A stretch of 64,000 bases of DNA from JBOEGW01 sp050633625 (GCA_050633625.1 JBOEGW010000003.1:518350-582349), one strand, 5' to 3'; shown: positions 15,867-24,926, counted from the stretch's first letter. Numbers and translations are program-made. The notes: a model not told the origin generated them from the sequence alone.

Positions 15867-17633
15867 TTACTTCATCGCAAGCTCTTTCGGCAGGCGGAAA
15901 GTCCAGATCATGCCACCTTGGTTCAGGTAGTTGACTTTCTTGGCAACTTCGCCGCCCCACAGAGGAACCGCGCCGCCCCAACCGGAGGCCACAGAAACGT
16001 ATTGCTCACCGTCCTGCTCCCAAGTCACAGGCTGGCCAACGATGCCAGAGCCGGTTTGGAAGGACCAAAGTACTTCGCCGGTTTCGTCATCCAACGCGAG
16101 GAATTTGCCCTCAGGCGTGCCAAAGAACACAAGGCCGCCCGCTGTGGTCATCACGCCGCCCCAGAGAGGTGCGTCGTTTTTGAACTCCCACTTGATCTCG
16201 CTTGTGTCCGGGTCGATCGCTTTGAGCGAGCCGATGTGGTCTTCGTAGTTCGGTTTGATCGTGAAACCAGCCCCGAGATACGCCGCACCTTTTTTGTAGG
16301 TGATTGGCTCGTTCCAGATGTCCATGCCCCATTCGTTGGACGGCACATAGAAGTTACCTGTGTTCTGCGAGAAGGCCATTGGCATCCAGTTTTTGCCGCC
16401 AAGGAAGGATGGCGCTGCAAACACAACGTCGCCCTTTGCTCCATCAGCCGCACCCGCTGGGTTGCCGGGGCGCATGTCTTCGTTGAAGATCGGACGCCCG
16501 TTCTCGTCAATGCCCTCCGCCCATGTGATGTCTTTCACAAATGGCGTTGCGGACACGAACTTACCGTCTTCGCGGTTGAGTACGTAAAAGTAGCCGTTGC
16601 GATCCGCTGTGGCGTAACGCTTGTTGCCGGCACGGTCAGTATAGGCGACGACTTCGTTCACGCCGTCATAGTCCCACCCTTCGCGTGGCGTTGTTTGGTA
16701 GTGCCACTTGATTTCACCGGAAGCCGGATCAATCCCGATGCGCGAGGCGGCGTAGAGGTTGTCGCCGGATCCATCGTTTTTGTCGCCCGCATCCCGCAGC
16801 CACGAATTCCATGGGGCCGGGTTACCAGCGCCGAAAATCAAGGTGTCCGTGTCCGCGTCATAGGAACCACCAAGCCAGGTCGCGCCGCCGCCCGTTTTCC
16901 ACATGTCACCCGGCCAAGACGCATTGAGTTCGCCTGTCATGGTGCTTTCTTCGCCGTTCAGCGTGCCCATGTGGCCTTCGATCACGGGGCGAGTCCAGAC
17001 GAGTTCGCCTGTTTCCGCGTCGCGCGCTTGCACCTCACCAACGATCCCAAACTCACCGCCGGAATTCCCGGTGATGACAAGCCCGTCAACGATAAGGGGT
17101 GCGGCTGTGTAGGAGTAGCCTGCTTTGTAATCTGCGATTTTCTTGTTCCAGACCACATCACCTGTTTTCAGGTCCAGCGCCACAATCCGTGCATCCAGAG
17201 TACCGAAGTAAATCTTGTCGCCGTAGATAGCGCCGCCGCGGTTGATCACATCACAACAGGGCAAAATGCCCTCTGGAAGACGCGCATCATATTGCCACAG
17301 CTCGTCGCCGGTCATGACGTCAATCGCATACATCCGCGAATACGACCCTGTGACATACATCACACCATCATAGATCAGCGGTTGTGTTTCTTGGCCGCGT
17401 TGCTTTTCCCCGCCGAGCGAGAACGCCCAAGCTGGAACAAGGTTTTTAACTGTTTGTTTGTTGACCGTATCCAACGGGCTGTAGCGTTGCAAATGACGCC
17501 CCATGCCGTTGGTTACGATTTGGCTTGTGTTGGCCTGGTCATTTGCCAGGTCAGCTTCCGTGACTTCCGCGTAGGCAGCAGTTGTTGCCACGATACCGGC
17601 CGCAACGGCCATGACGAACCGATTCATTTTCAT
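15867..17633 (-). CDS. xoxF: Lanthanide-dependent PQQ methanol/ethanol dehydrogenase XoxF
   Basis: A 588-residue periplasmic quinoprotein that oxidises methanol (and often other alcohols) and reduces a cytochrome c. The start follows GGGAGGAAG and opens with a signal peptide ending AAYA. The vicinal disulfide CCDVINRG is at 126-127. Metal ligands are visible as Glu in GGEFGIVG (194), Asn in GAGNPAPWN (271) and the catalytic Asp in GWDYDGVNE (321). The Asp two residues on (323) is Ala in calcium-type MxaF and is the mark of lanthanide-dependent XoxF. Repeated tryptophan-docking blocks (for example TGDELWQYDA, TGEVLWSFQT) form the eight-bladed propeller. No mxaI-type small subunit is present in the window. 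Confidence 0.97.
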   Translation of the reverse strand: MKMNRFVMAVAAGIVATTAAYAEVTEADLANDQANTSQIVTNGMGRHLQRYSPLDTVNKQTVKNLVPAWAFSLGGEKQRGQETQPLIYDGVMYVTGSYSRMYAIDVMTGDELWQYDARLPEGILPCCDVINRGGAIYGDKIYFGTLDARIVALDLKTGDVVWNKKIADYKAGYSYTAAPLIVDGLVITGNSGGEFGIVGEVQARDAETGELVWTRPVIEGHMGTLNGEESTMTGELNASWPGDMWKTGGGATWLGGSYDADTDTLIFGAGNPAPWNSWLRDAGDKNDGSGDNLYAASRIGIDPASGEIKWHYQTTPREGWDYDGVNEVVAYTDRAGNKRYATADRNGYFYVLNREDGKFVSATPFVKDITWAEGIDENGRPIFNEDMRPGNPAGAADGAKGDVVFAAPSFLGGKNWMPMAFSQNTGNFYVPSNEWGMDIWNEPITYKKGAAYLGAGFTIKPNYEDHIGSLKAIDPDTSEIKWEFKNDAPLWGGVMTTAGGLVFFGTPEGKFLALDDETGEVLWSFQTGSGIVGQPVTWEQDGEQYVSVASGWGGAVPLWGGEVAKKVNYLNQGGMIWTFRLPKELAMK

Positions 17634-17775
17634 CGGCTTCCTCCCTAATTGATCCTCCAAGCCAGAACGCCCGGCGGACCGGACACAGGCATAGCGACAT
17701 TATTGGGACAAAGCCTTCACGGCGATATTACACCAAGGTCTTACGACCCCAAAGATGTTGACATCGCTATACACA

Positions 17776-17812
17776 AAAGGCCCCAACAATTCAGCGCTAG
17801 GGCCTTTATTGG
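17776..17812 (-). terminator. Terminator-like hairpin between the cytochrome c gene and xoxF
   Basis: On the minus strand AAAGGCCC and GGGCCTTTT pair across a loop of about 15 bases and end in TTTTGTG. It lies downstream of the cytochrome gene and upstream of xoxF, so the two probably have separate promoters or a reduced read-through, with the xoxF promoter in 17634-17775. Confidence 0.65.
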
Positions 17813-17831
17813 GCAGCGATTCGAGGTTTGA

Positions 17832-18266
17832 TTAATCACCTATTTTCTCAGTGGGTTGCGCATTGTCGCGCGTGGTGATCGACAGGAGATAGGCGAGAAT
17901 AAACTCCTGTACCGTGCGGTCTTCAATGCCAACATGGCGCATTTTGGTGCCGGGCATGAACCCATCATTGTCTTCCATCCAGGCGCGCAGGGCGGCTTCG
18001 GTCCAAACGATGCCAGACGCCGACAGGGCGACCGAGTAATCATAATTAGCATAGGTGCCAGCGCCGCGACCAACCACGTTTTCGAGCGGCGGTCCGTAGC
18101 TTTCGTGATCAGAATCGGGCGAATGGCAGCGACGGCATTCGGAATTGAACAGTTTTTCCCCCGCCTCAACCTTGATCGTTTCAAATGTGGATTGAGAAAA
18201 TGCTGGAACGGCTCCAGCGCCTCCCCAGATCCCAAGCGCAACGGCGCCAACGGCAAGATAATTCAT
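17832..18266 (-). CDS. Periplasmic class I cytochrome c, probable XoxF electron acceptor (XoxG-like)
   Basis: A 144-residue monohaem cytochrome with a signal peptide (about 1-24). Haem attaches at CRRCH (C44, C47, H48), and the sixth ligand is the Met in MPGTKMRHVG, the pattern of cytochrome c2/c-550 type proteins. It is encoded directly upstream of xoxF on the same strand, but a hairpin terminator lies between them. By position it is the most likely physiological electron acceptor of XoxF, carrying electrons to a terminal oxidase. The usual order is xoxF then xoxG, so this order is reversed; the name XoxG is an inference. Confidence 0.85.
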   Translation of the reverse strand: MNYLAVGAVALGIWGGAGAVPAFSQSTFETIKVEAGEKLFNSECRRCHSPDSDHESYGPPLENVVGRGAGTYANYDYSVALSASGIVWTEAALRAWMEDNDGFMPGTKMRHVGIEDRTVQEFILAYLLSITTRDNAQPTEKIGD

Positions 18267-18436
18267 GTGCTCCTCCTTGAGCAGCTGCCTCGTTCGCCCT
18301 CATGCGGCCAAGGCTATGTCTCGCGCGTTTCTCATGAGACCACATCACTCCGAGCCGCCAACCGCCATGCCTCTTTGGTCGTATTTCTGTGGCACGCGCG
18401 CATGATATGCTTTGGGCTGATCTTTGGGAGGAAATC

Positions 18437-19411
18437 ATGAAACCACTTCGTTTTGCTTTAGCAGCCTGTGTTGCTGCGGGCCTGTTGGGCGGTGCCGCCA
18501 CGGCGGAAACACCAGTGCTACGCGCGGCCGTATTGGAGTATGGCACCGTAAATTGGGAGCTTGATACGATCAAACGTAACGGGTTTGACGCCGATCGCGG
18601 GTTTGACCTGGTTGTACAAGGTGTGGCCGGTGGATCAGCCGCACAGGTTGCCTTTCAGGGCGGTGAGGCGGATGTGATCGTGTCTGATTGGCTGTGGGTC
18701 GCGCGCCAGCGCGCTGCGGGCAAAGACTATGTGTTTATTCCCTACTCCAAAGCCGTTGGTGGCATGTTGGTGCCCAAAGGCAGCGACGCGCAAACCCTAT
18801 CAGACCTGAAGGGCGGCAAAATCGGGATTGCAGGCGGTCCTCTTGATAAGTCTTGGCTTATCCTGCGCGCCTACGCCGAAAAAATGTACGGTATGGATTT
18901 GGCGGCGGAGACGGAGCAAGTGTTTGGCGCACCTCCCCTAATCTTCAAGACAGCGCTTGGCGGTGATCTGGATGGCGCAATCAACTTTTGGCATTTCTCC
19001 GCCAAAATGCAAGCCGCAGGGATGCGCCAATTGGTGAGCGTTTCTGAGGCGGCCGTTGCGCTGAGGCTGAGTGCAGACACGCCGTTGTTGGGCTATGTGA
19101 TCAAAGGCGACATGTTGCGCGATCATCCTGAAGTCGCCGCCGGATTGGCCAAGGCGTCACGCGATGCGAAGGACTTGCTCGCGACGGATGACGCGGCTTG
19201 GGAGGCCTTGCGCGAGCGGATGAAGGCCAAAAATGACGCGCAGTTTGAAGCGCTCAAAGCCGGATTTCGTGCGGGCATCCCCGCGCCCGGACCCGTCGAC
19301 GAGGACGCTGCGGATCGTATGCTGAAACTGATGGCGGAGCTTGGCGGCGCGGATCTGCTTGGCGAGGTCACAGCCTTGCCGGAGGGTCTTTTTGTCCAGC
19401 CCGGCAGTTGA
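18437..19411 (+). CDS. NitT/TauT-type ABC transporter substrate-binding protein
   Basis: A 324-residue periplasmic binding protein with a signal peptide ending at about residue 22 (GGAATAE). The start has TGGGAGG upstream; in-frame upstream codons lack a ribosome site. The fold blocks VVQGVAGGSAAQVAFQGGEADVIVSD, GGKIGIAGGPLDKSWLILRAY and GAINFWHFSAKM are typical of the family that binds taurine, nitrate or thiamine precursors. It is divergent from the cytochrome c gene and followed by its ATPase, but the cognate permease is not adjacent; a matching one lies at 34005. The location inside the XoxF cluster suggests a ligand linked to that system, perhaps a metal chelate or cofactor precursor, which is speculation. 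Confidence 0.85.
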   Translation: MKPLRFALAACVAAGLLGGAATAETPVLRAAVLEYGTVNWELDTIKRNGFDADRGFDLVVQGVAGGSAAQVAFQGGEADVIVSDWLWVARQRAAGKDYVFIPYSKAVGGMLVPKGSDAQTLSDLKGGKIGIAGGPLDKSWLILRAYAEKMYGMDLAAETEQVFGAPPLIFKTALGGDLDGAINFWHFSAKMQAAGMRQLVSVSEAAVALRLSADTPLLGYVIKGDMLRDHPEVAAGLAKASRDAKDLLATDDAAWEALRERMKAKNDAQFEALKAGFRAGIPAPGPVDEDAADRMLKLMAELGGADLLGEVTALPEGLFVQPGS

Positions 19412-19430
19412 TAATGGCGGGGCGGGGCCA

Positions 19431-20024
19431 TTGGTTTCGCTCACGCTTACCGCCATGTCCTATGGAAAGGACGCGCCTGTCTTGGGCGCGCTCAATTTGA
19501 CATTGAACCCTGGGGAAACACTCGCAATTACAGGGCCTTCTGGAGTCGGAAAGTCAACCTTGTTGCGGATCATCGCCGGGTTAGAGCCTCGGTTTGAGGG
19601 CCAGCTCACGGCCCCCCATCGCATCGGCATGGTGTTTCAAGACCCTGCCCTTTTGCCGTGGCGAACAGCGATCGAGAATATCACACTCCCAACACGCGCC
19701 TCGCTTGACCAGGCCTATCGTCTTTTGGAGCGCGTGGGGCTGTCTGGCCTCGCCAACCGCTATCCACATGAATTGTCACTTGGACAACAAAGGCGTTTGG
19801 CGCTCGCCCGTGCCTTTGTCTCTGATCCACAGGTGATGCTCTTGGATGAGCCGTTTGTATCGCTGGACCCCAAGCTTGCGAGCGACATGATGGCCCTTTT
19901 TGAAGAGCTGCGCGCGGAGACAGACGTGGCCACAATCCTTGTCAGCCACGCCCCCGATGAGGCGGCGCGGCTTGCGAGCCGGATGATGGTTCTCGCAGGT
20001 AGCCCTGCGACAATCGCGGCCTAG
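19431..20024 (+). CDS. NitT/TauT-type ABC transporter ATP-binding protein
   Basis: About 197 residues. Walker A is GPSGVGKST, the Q-loop is MVFQDPALLPW, the signature is LSLGQQRRLA (variant of LSGGQ) and Walker B is VMLLDEPFVSLD, followed by the switch His in LVSHAPDE. The start is uncertain: TTG at 19431 with GGCGGGG upstream gives a normal family N-terminus (VSLTLTAMSYG), while TTG at 19341 would overlap the binding-protein gene by 71 bases. Its stop codon overlaps that of the convergent gene in a shared CTAG. Pairs with the preceding binding protein. Confidence 0.88.
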   Translation: MVSLTLTAMSYGKDAPVLGALNLTLNPGETLAITGPSGVGKSTLLRIIAGLEPRFEGQLTAPHRIGMVFQDPALLPWRTAIENITLPTRASLDQAYRLLERVGLSGLANRYPHELSLGQQRRLALARAFVSDPQVMLLDEPFVSLDPKLASDMMALFEELRAETDVATILVSHAPDEAARLASRMMVLAGSPATIAA

Positions 20025-20569
20025 AACAGGGGCGCGTACTTCCAGTTGTCGGCATCAGGTGTGACCTCATCGAGGTCATAATCCGCCCCTTGCAACCGGC
20101 GCGCGGCAGGCAGCCCTTCAGCCGCAGCTTGATCGACCAACTGGCGCCCGAGGACTTCGTTCTGGTGCACGCCATGACCGCGTAACAGGTCGATCCCATA
20201 GTTGAATTTGCCGACCCGATCACCAAGCTCAGCGGCTTGACGGTCCCAATTGGCGGCGGCTTGCGGGTCATACTCGCCACCTAATCCATTGTTATCAAGT
20301 TGGCTCATCCAGGTCATCGCACCGGTGTAGCCCGCGGCTGCGCAGGCCTCAAAAAGAGCGCGCGCTTGCACATGGCGTCCCGATTTCGTGATGAAATATC
20401 CGGCGGCACAGGTCGGCATATCAAGGTCGCCCTTTTCGGCGCGATCCAGCACCTTGTCGAGCGTCATTTCTTCCGGGTTAGTTGTCCCAAACTGAGACAT
20501 ATCTTCGGTGACTTCTGCGAAGGCGGGGCTGGCCGCGAGCACCGCAGCGACAAAGAATTTCTTGAACAC
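20021..20569 (-). CDS. Exported Sel1-repeat-like protein of the PQQ cluster
   Basis: A 182-residue product. I chose the GTG at 20569 because AGAGGAGA lies 5 bases upstream and the protein then starts with a clean signal peptide (FKKFFVAAVLAASPAFAE). The mature part has Ala-rich helix pairs such as AGYFITKSGRHVQARALFEACAAAGYTGAM, ANWDRQAAELGDRVGKFNYG and LLRGHGVHQNEVLGRQLVDQAAAEG, spaced like Sel1 repeats. Such repeats form superhelical scaffolds for protein binding. It is the nearest neighbour of the exporter genes but oriented with them (minus strand). Specific function unknown; a periplasmic partner of the alcohol dehydrogenase system is a guess from position. Confidence 0.72.
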   Translation of the reverse strand: MFKKFFVAAVLAASPAFAEVTEDMSQFGTTNPEEMTLDKVLDRAEKGDLDMPTCAAGYFITKSGRHVQARALFEACAAAGYTGAMTWMSQLDNNGLGGEYDPQAAANWDRQAAELGDRVGKFNYGIDLLRGHGVHQNEVLGRQLVDQAAAEGLPAARRLQGADYDLDEVTPDADNWKYAPLF

Positions 20570-20641
20570 AATAATCTCCTCTTTAGAGGTGAATACCATA
20601 AAAACGAGCGGCTATCTCCTCTGTTATAGTCGTATAAAAGG

Positions 20642-21433
20642 TCAGGCTTTGTGACGTGTTTGGCCGCGTGCGGGGTCATACCCCCATAGAGCGGCTCCAA
20701 GGAAAACCAAGCCCGCGACCGCCGTATATCCGAGCGCCGGGACATTGATCTGGCCATAGGCGGCGAAGCGGATCAGCTCGACTGCATGGGTGAATGGATT
20801 GAGTGCACAGATGTCATGAAGCAGCTCGGATGCTTCCGCCATTTTCCACAATGGGTAGAGCGCGGACGACATGAAGAACATTGGAAAAATCACGAAGTTC
20901 ATGACCCCAGCGAAGTTTTCTAGCTGCTTAATGAAGGACGACAGCGCAAGGCCCAGCGCGCCGAGCATGAACCCCGCCACCAAAAGGGCGGGCGCTATGG
21001 CGATATATCCGACAAGCGGCAAGATCACTCCGAACAAGGCCGCCACCGCCAAGAACGCATAGGCTTGCAGGATGGAAATGATGGTTGAGGCGATCAAGCG
21101 GCAGGTCAATAGCCACCAACGCGGTAAAGGCGCCGTGAGCAAAAGCCGCATCGACCCCATCTCGCGATCATACACAAGCGACAACGAAGATTGCATCCCG
21201 TTGAACAGCAAAATCATCCCGCACAGACCCGGCACAATGTATATTTCATAGGTGATATAGGTTTCGTACGGCGGGGTAATCGACAGGCCCAGCGCCGCGC
21301 GAAACCCGGCGGCAAAGACCACAAGCCACACGAGTGGGCGCACAAGCGCCGACAAAAAACGCCCACGCTGGTTCACAAACCGAAGGGCCTCGCGAGTGAC
21401 AATGCTTATGAGCGCTGCGAGGTAATGGCTCAT
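20642..21433 (-). CDS. ABC-2 type exporter permease of the PQQ-dependent alcohol dehydrogenase system
   Basis: A 263-residue membrane protein with six predicted hydrophobic segments, of the ABC-2 family. Blocks GRFLSALVRPLVWLVVF, MRLLLTAPLPRWWLLTCRL and NFVIFPMFFMSSALYPLW are characteristic. It overlaps the ATPase gene by 4 bases (ATGA) and is the last gene of the minus-strand group starting at 24772. This exporter is a known companion of PQQ alcohol dehydrogenase loci in many proteobacteria; what it exports has not been shown. Confidence 0.9.
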   Translation of the reverse strand: MSHYLAALISIVTREALRFVNQRGRFLSALVRPLVWLVVFAAGFRAALGLSITPPYETYITYEIYIVPGLCGMILLFNGMQSSLSLVYDREMGSMRLLLTAPLPRWWLLTCRLIASTIISILQAYAFLAVAALFGVILPLVGYIAIAPALLVAGFMLGALGLALSSFIKQLENFAGVMNFVIFPMFFMSSALYPLWKMAEASELLHDICALNPFTHAVELIRFAAYGQINVPALGYTAVAGLVFLGAALWGYDPARGQTRHKA

Positions 21434-22152
21434 ATGTTCGCCATGGTTTTTTCGAGAAACTTCTCTTCAAGTGTGGCGACGCCTGCAATGTCCTGCGCCA
21501 AGCCATCCGCGATAATCTGACCTTGGTGGAGCATGATGACGCGGTCGTTGTTTTCGATTTCGTCGGTCAAATGCGTGGCCCAAAGGACGGTCATCCCTGT
21601 TTCACTGGCAAGCGTGTGGACGTGATCGGTGATGGCGCGCCGCGCACTTGCATCTAGGCCAACGGTCGGCTCATCCAGCAGCAAAACCTCGGGGCGGTGA
21701 AGGAGCGCGCGGGCCAACTCCGTGCGCCGCCGATGCCCCCCATTGAGGGCGCGCACCACCTCATTTTCGCGCGCTTTCATATCAAGACGCTCAAGCGCCG
21801 CATCAATCCGCAACGCCCGCTCACGGCCTGTAATGCCGTGCAAGGCTGCGAAATAGCTGAGGTTGCGCCGCACCGTCAAATCGAGGTCCAATGTGGGCTG
21901 TTGAAACACCACGCCCAATTTTGACAGTGCTTTGCGCGGCGCCTGCCCAAGGTCATGCCCGGCCAGCGCGATACGCCCTTGATGTGCCGTGAACAGGCGA
22001 GTCAAGAGGCCAAAGAGCGTCGATTTCCCTGCGCCATTCGGGCCAAGCAGCGCACAAAACTGCCCTCGTTCCACCGCAAAGCTCACTCCATCAAGCGCCC
22101 GCTTCGGACCATAAGAAAACCCTAGCTTCTCGACCTCAATACCGTTCGTCAC
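21430..22152 (-). CDS. ABC exporter ATP-binding protein of the PQQ alcohol dehydrogenase system
   Basis: A 240-residue ATPase beginning at GTG in a GTGA overlap with the preceding stop codon. Walker A is GPNGAGKST, Q-loop VVFQQPTLD, the signature is degenerate (LNGGHRRRTEL instead of LSGGQ) and Walker B is VLLLDEPTVGLD with switch His in WATHLTDE. It powers the permease encoded next (ATGA overlap). The altered signature is typical for this subgroup as far as I recall; it should still hydrolyse ATP. Confidence 0.92.
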   Translation of the reverse strand: MTNGIEVEKLGFSYGPKRALDGVSFAVERGQFCALLGPNGAGKSTLFGLLTRLFTAHQGRIALAGHDLGQAPRKALSKLGVVFQQPTLDLDLTVRRNLSYFAALHGITGRERALRIDAALERLDMKARENEVVRALNGGHRRRTELARALLHRPEVLLLDEPTVGLDASARRAITDHVHTLASETGMTVLWATHLTDEIENNDRVIMLHQGQIIADGLAQDIAGVATLEEKFLEKTMANI

Positions 22153-22604
22153 TCGATGGTGATCTCCATGCGTTGCGTTTCGCCGGTCGACCCCGGCACC
22201 CACAAAGCATAGCTGCCGGGCTTGACCGCGACAAAGCCAATTTCCATCTCGCCAGCTTCGTCAAATTCGATGCTATCAAGACCGAGAGGGCGGATTTCCA
22301 ATCCCTCAACGACGATCTCGTCAATCCAGATCGCATGGAAGAATTCCGGTCCACGAAGGCCAAGCTCCTGGCTCCCGTCTCCTTGAATTTCGAATTCGTA
22401 ATATGTACCGGATTTTAACACCCAAGGCGCATCCGAAATCGGCATACCCGCCGAAAGGATCACTGGCGGCAAATCCACCTTGTTTGAGCCTGACAACAGA
22501 CCAGCCATGCCCAAGGAAGGGCCATCATCGTCGTCATCGGCAAAGGCAGGGACAGGGACGGCGGCGAGCAGGGCAATTGCGCTCATGGCGAGGAGTTTTT
22601 TCAT
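22149..22604 (-). CDS. Uncharacterised small periplasmic protein of the PQQ cluster
   Basis: A 151-residue protein with a signal peptide ending FADDDDD. The mature part has no motif I recognise. It is beta-rich and ends in a strand pattern (GSYALWVPGSTGETQRMEITIE reduced: GSYALWVPG, then MEITIE) that recalls the end of cupredoxin-like domains, but no Cys or His ligands are present to bind copper. An acidic run follows the signal. The stop codon overlaps the GTG of the exporter ATPase, so it belongs to that operon. It could be a periplasmic adaptor of the exporter, which is only a guess. Confidence 0.7.
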   Translation of the reverse strand: MKKLLAMSAIALLAAVPVPAFADDDDDGPSLGMAGLLSGSNKVDLPPVILSAGMPISDAPWVLKSGTYYEFEIQGDGSQELGLRGPEFFHAIWIDEIVVEGLEIRPLGLDSIEFDEAGEMEIGFVAVKPGSYALWVPGSTGETQRMEITIE

Positions 22605-22636
22605 GACTTGAAGACCTTAAATTCGAAGAAATTTCA

Positions 22637-23593
22637 TTATGGGCGCAGGGCAGCGCCCCACGGGAAACGACCGACTTTGATCGTTTTGATCGGTTCGCGT
22701 TTGGCAACGTCAATCACTGTCACATCGCCCGACACACCATTCGTGGTAAAGAGTTGCGCGTGGTCCTCGGTAAAGGCCATGTGCCAAACCCGCCGCCCGA
22801 CAAGGATGTAGGACTCCACTTCGAGTGTCGTCATATTGACGGCCGCTACGTGATTGGACGGGCCAAGTGCAACAAAGGCGGTGTTGGTGGCCGGGTCAAA
22901 CTCAAACCCAACAGGCTGAACGCGGTCGGGGTGAACGCCGGTTACCTCAAAGTCGATTTTGCCGATTTCGGCGCGCGTTTCTGTATCGAAAATCGACACC
23001 GTGCCGCCAATTTCAGCGGAGACCCAAAGCTGTGCCCCATCCTCCGTGAATTCCGCGTGGCGGGGGCGGGAATCAACGAGGGTATTGGCGACGATTTCCT
23101 TCGTTTCCGTATCGATCCAATGGGCCATATTCGTGGTTTCAGATGTTGTGATCACGAAACGCCCATCCGGAGAAACGGCCATGCCCTCAGGTTCAATCCC
23201 CACGTTAATTTGAGCAACCACTTTGCGGGTTTGCGTATCAACAACCGTCGTCACTGCATCATCTTCATTGGCGATATAAAGGTGGCGATCATCCGGGTGC
23301 AGCACGAATTGTTCCGGGTCTTCGCCAGATGGCAAGTCGTGCAACACTTTGCCGGTGTCCGCGTCGATCACCTGCACTGTGTCGCTATCGGACGCACAGA
23401 CATAAACGCGGGAAAAATCTTTGGAAAAGGTGATGCCACGAGGCCGCTCGCCTGTTTCAATCGTGCGCACAACTTCTAACGAATCCACATCAATCACGCT
23501 GATTGTGTCGTCCTTTTCATTGGTCACCCAGATTTCCGAAGCCTTTGCTGCGGGGGCGACCATGAGCGCGGCAAGTAAAGTGGCTTTAAACAT
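22637..23593 (-). CDS. PQQ-dependent catabolism-associated beta-propeller protein (YVTN repeats)
   Basis: A 318-residue periplasmic propeller with a short signal peptide (ending AAKAS). Six to seven YVTN-type repeats are visible, for example IWVTNEKDDTISVIDVD, VYVCASDSDTVQVIDAD and LYIANEDDAVTTVVDTQ. Proteins of this type are encoded in many PQQ alcohol dehydrogenase loci but their role is unproven; a scaffold or PQQ-handling role has been suggested. Its ATG directly follows the TAG of the upstream binding-protein gene (TAGATG), so the two are tightly coupled. Confidence 0.92.
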   Translation of the reverse strand: MFKATLLAALMVAPAAKASEIWVTNEKDDTISVIDVDSLEVVRTIETGERPRGITFSKDFSRVYVCASDSDTVQVIDADTGKVLHDLPSGEDPEQFVLHPDDRHLYIANEDDAVTTVVDTQTRKVVAQINVGIEPEGMAVSPDGRFVITTSETTNMAHWIDTETKEIVANTLVDSRPRHAEFTEDGAQLWVSAEIGGTVSIFDTETRAEIGKIDFEVTGVHPDRVQPVGFEFDPATNTAFVALGPSNHVAAVNMTTLEVESYILVGRRVWHMAFTEDHAQLFTTNGVSGDVTVIDVAKREPIKTIKVGRFPWGAALRP

Positions 23594-24772
23594 CTATTTT
23601 CCCTCAAAAACTGTGCAGTTTGACTCTGGCTGGTCCAAACCGAGCGTGTCCATTTCGCTGACCGGATGGAGGAACCCTTCGAGCGGTGCGGTGGCGACGA
23701 CCGCCCGTTCGGTGACCAGCAAAATGGGTTGGCGCAATTGCCCATTCCAAGCGCGAAACGAAAGTGGTCGGCCCTTAAACGCGGCGAGTTCAAACTCATC
23801 TGACAGCAGATAGGAGCGCAGCACGGCAGGGTCTGCGGACTCTGTGCGCGTTACGGCTTCACCGATTGCGCGCAGGGCGGCGTAAGATCCGAAATCCTCA
23901 GCGCGCATGCCGCGTTCATTCGCCTCGACAAAGCGGTTTTGCATTTGCACAGCGCCCCATTGCTCGGCCACCCGCGACCAGGCCACTGGGCGCAATCCTT
24001 CCGAACCGGCTATCGGGCGTGGCTCCCAGGTATTATAGGCGATGTAACGGCCAAAATCACCGTTTTCATCGGCAATCAAGAGCATGTCATGATCGGGCAA
24101 ATCCTGCGTGAACAGTGGCACTTCTTGGGCTGCGTTGCGGCGCATGTCCGCGTCAAACGCCCATGTCTTTTCGCCCCGTATTCTGACGCCGAATTTGGTT
24201 GCGGATTTGCGCAGGGCTTCGGCCCACGCTCTATCGTTTTCGTAAACGCCTTCAATGAGCGCGAGCTTGTCCCAGCGCCGCTTGACTGCAAATTGCATCA
24301 TCCCATCCGCCAACATCGCGCGTGACGGCATTGTGTGAAGGACATTTGCGCGGCAGTTTTCATCTCGAAGTGAAGTTGCCGGGGCCGTTGCATTTATCAG
24401 GAGTGCGCCTTGCGCCGAGTCCATGTCCGCCACGCGCAAAATTTCTGCCGCTGGCATGTCTAGAATCACCACAGAAGAATGCCCAAACGCCTGTTGAGCC
24501 GCCGCCAGAAGATCCTCCCCCGGTTGAACGTCAATGACCTCCAGCGCAAACTCTTGCCCCATAAACGCACCGGTTGTTTGATTGTCTTTTAGGCCAAGGT
24601 GCGCACCGGCCACTCCGAGGGAGTTAGGGATGGGATCAAGATTCGAGAGGACCGGCGGGCGCTCAACGATCTGTCGAAGGTAGCTCATATGCAGCGAAAC
24701 ATCAGCCCACACGGCCTGTGGCGCGCTCAGGACTCCCAGCAGCAAACAGGCTCTCGCCCAAAATTCACGCAC
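23594..24772 (-). CDS. ABC transporter substrate-binding protein of the PQQ alcohol dehydrogenase system
   Basis: A 392-residue protein, GTG start with GAGGAG about 8 bases upstream and a signal peptide ending QAVWA. It has the two-lobe fold of branched-chain amino acid type binding proteins (VLDMPAAEILRVADMDSAQGALLINATAP, then WDKLALIEGVYENDRAWAEAL) and matches the family restricted to PQQ alcohol dehydrogenase loci. It is the first gene of the minus-strand operon running through the propeller, the unknown protein and the exporter, so it probably works with that exporter rather than an importer. Ligand unknown. Confidence 0.88.
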   Translation of the reverse strand: MREFWARACLLLGVLSAPQAVWADVSLHMSYLRQIVERPPVLSNLDPIPNSLGVAGAHLGLKDNQTTGAFMGQEFALEVIDVQPGEDLLAAAQQAFGHSSVVILDMPAAEILRVADMDSAQGALLINATAPATSLRDENCRANVLHTMPSRAMLADGMMQFAVKRRWDKLALIEGVYENDRAWAEALRKSATKFGVRIRGEKTWAFDADMRRNAAQEVPLFTQDLPDHDMLLIADENGDFGRYIAYNTWEPRPIAGSEGLRPVAWSRVAEQWGAVQMQNRFVEANERGMRAEDFGSYAALRAIGEAVTRTESADPAVLRSYLLSDEFELAAFKGRPLSFRAWNGQLRQPILLVTERAVVATAPLEGFLHPVSEMDTLGLDQPESNCTVFEGK

Positions 24773-24926
24773 GTTTTTTCTCCTCGTGAAGACAGGTTAA
24801 GCGGGCCAATTCGTAAAGGGCCATACGACCAAAGTCCGAGTCCACATCGGCCTCAAACCAAGGTCGAATATGCTTGTATGTTTGTGGGGGCTAAGACCGC
24901 TTGAAACATGCGAATGGGAGGAAGAC

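Noticed and set aside
15861..17648. Long 595-residue open frame on the plus strand opposite xoxF
   Set aside because: It is the antisense shadow of a highly biased real gene; xoxF has signal peptide, motifs, ribosome site and terminator, while the opposite frame has none.
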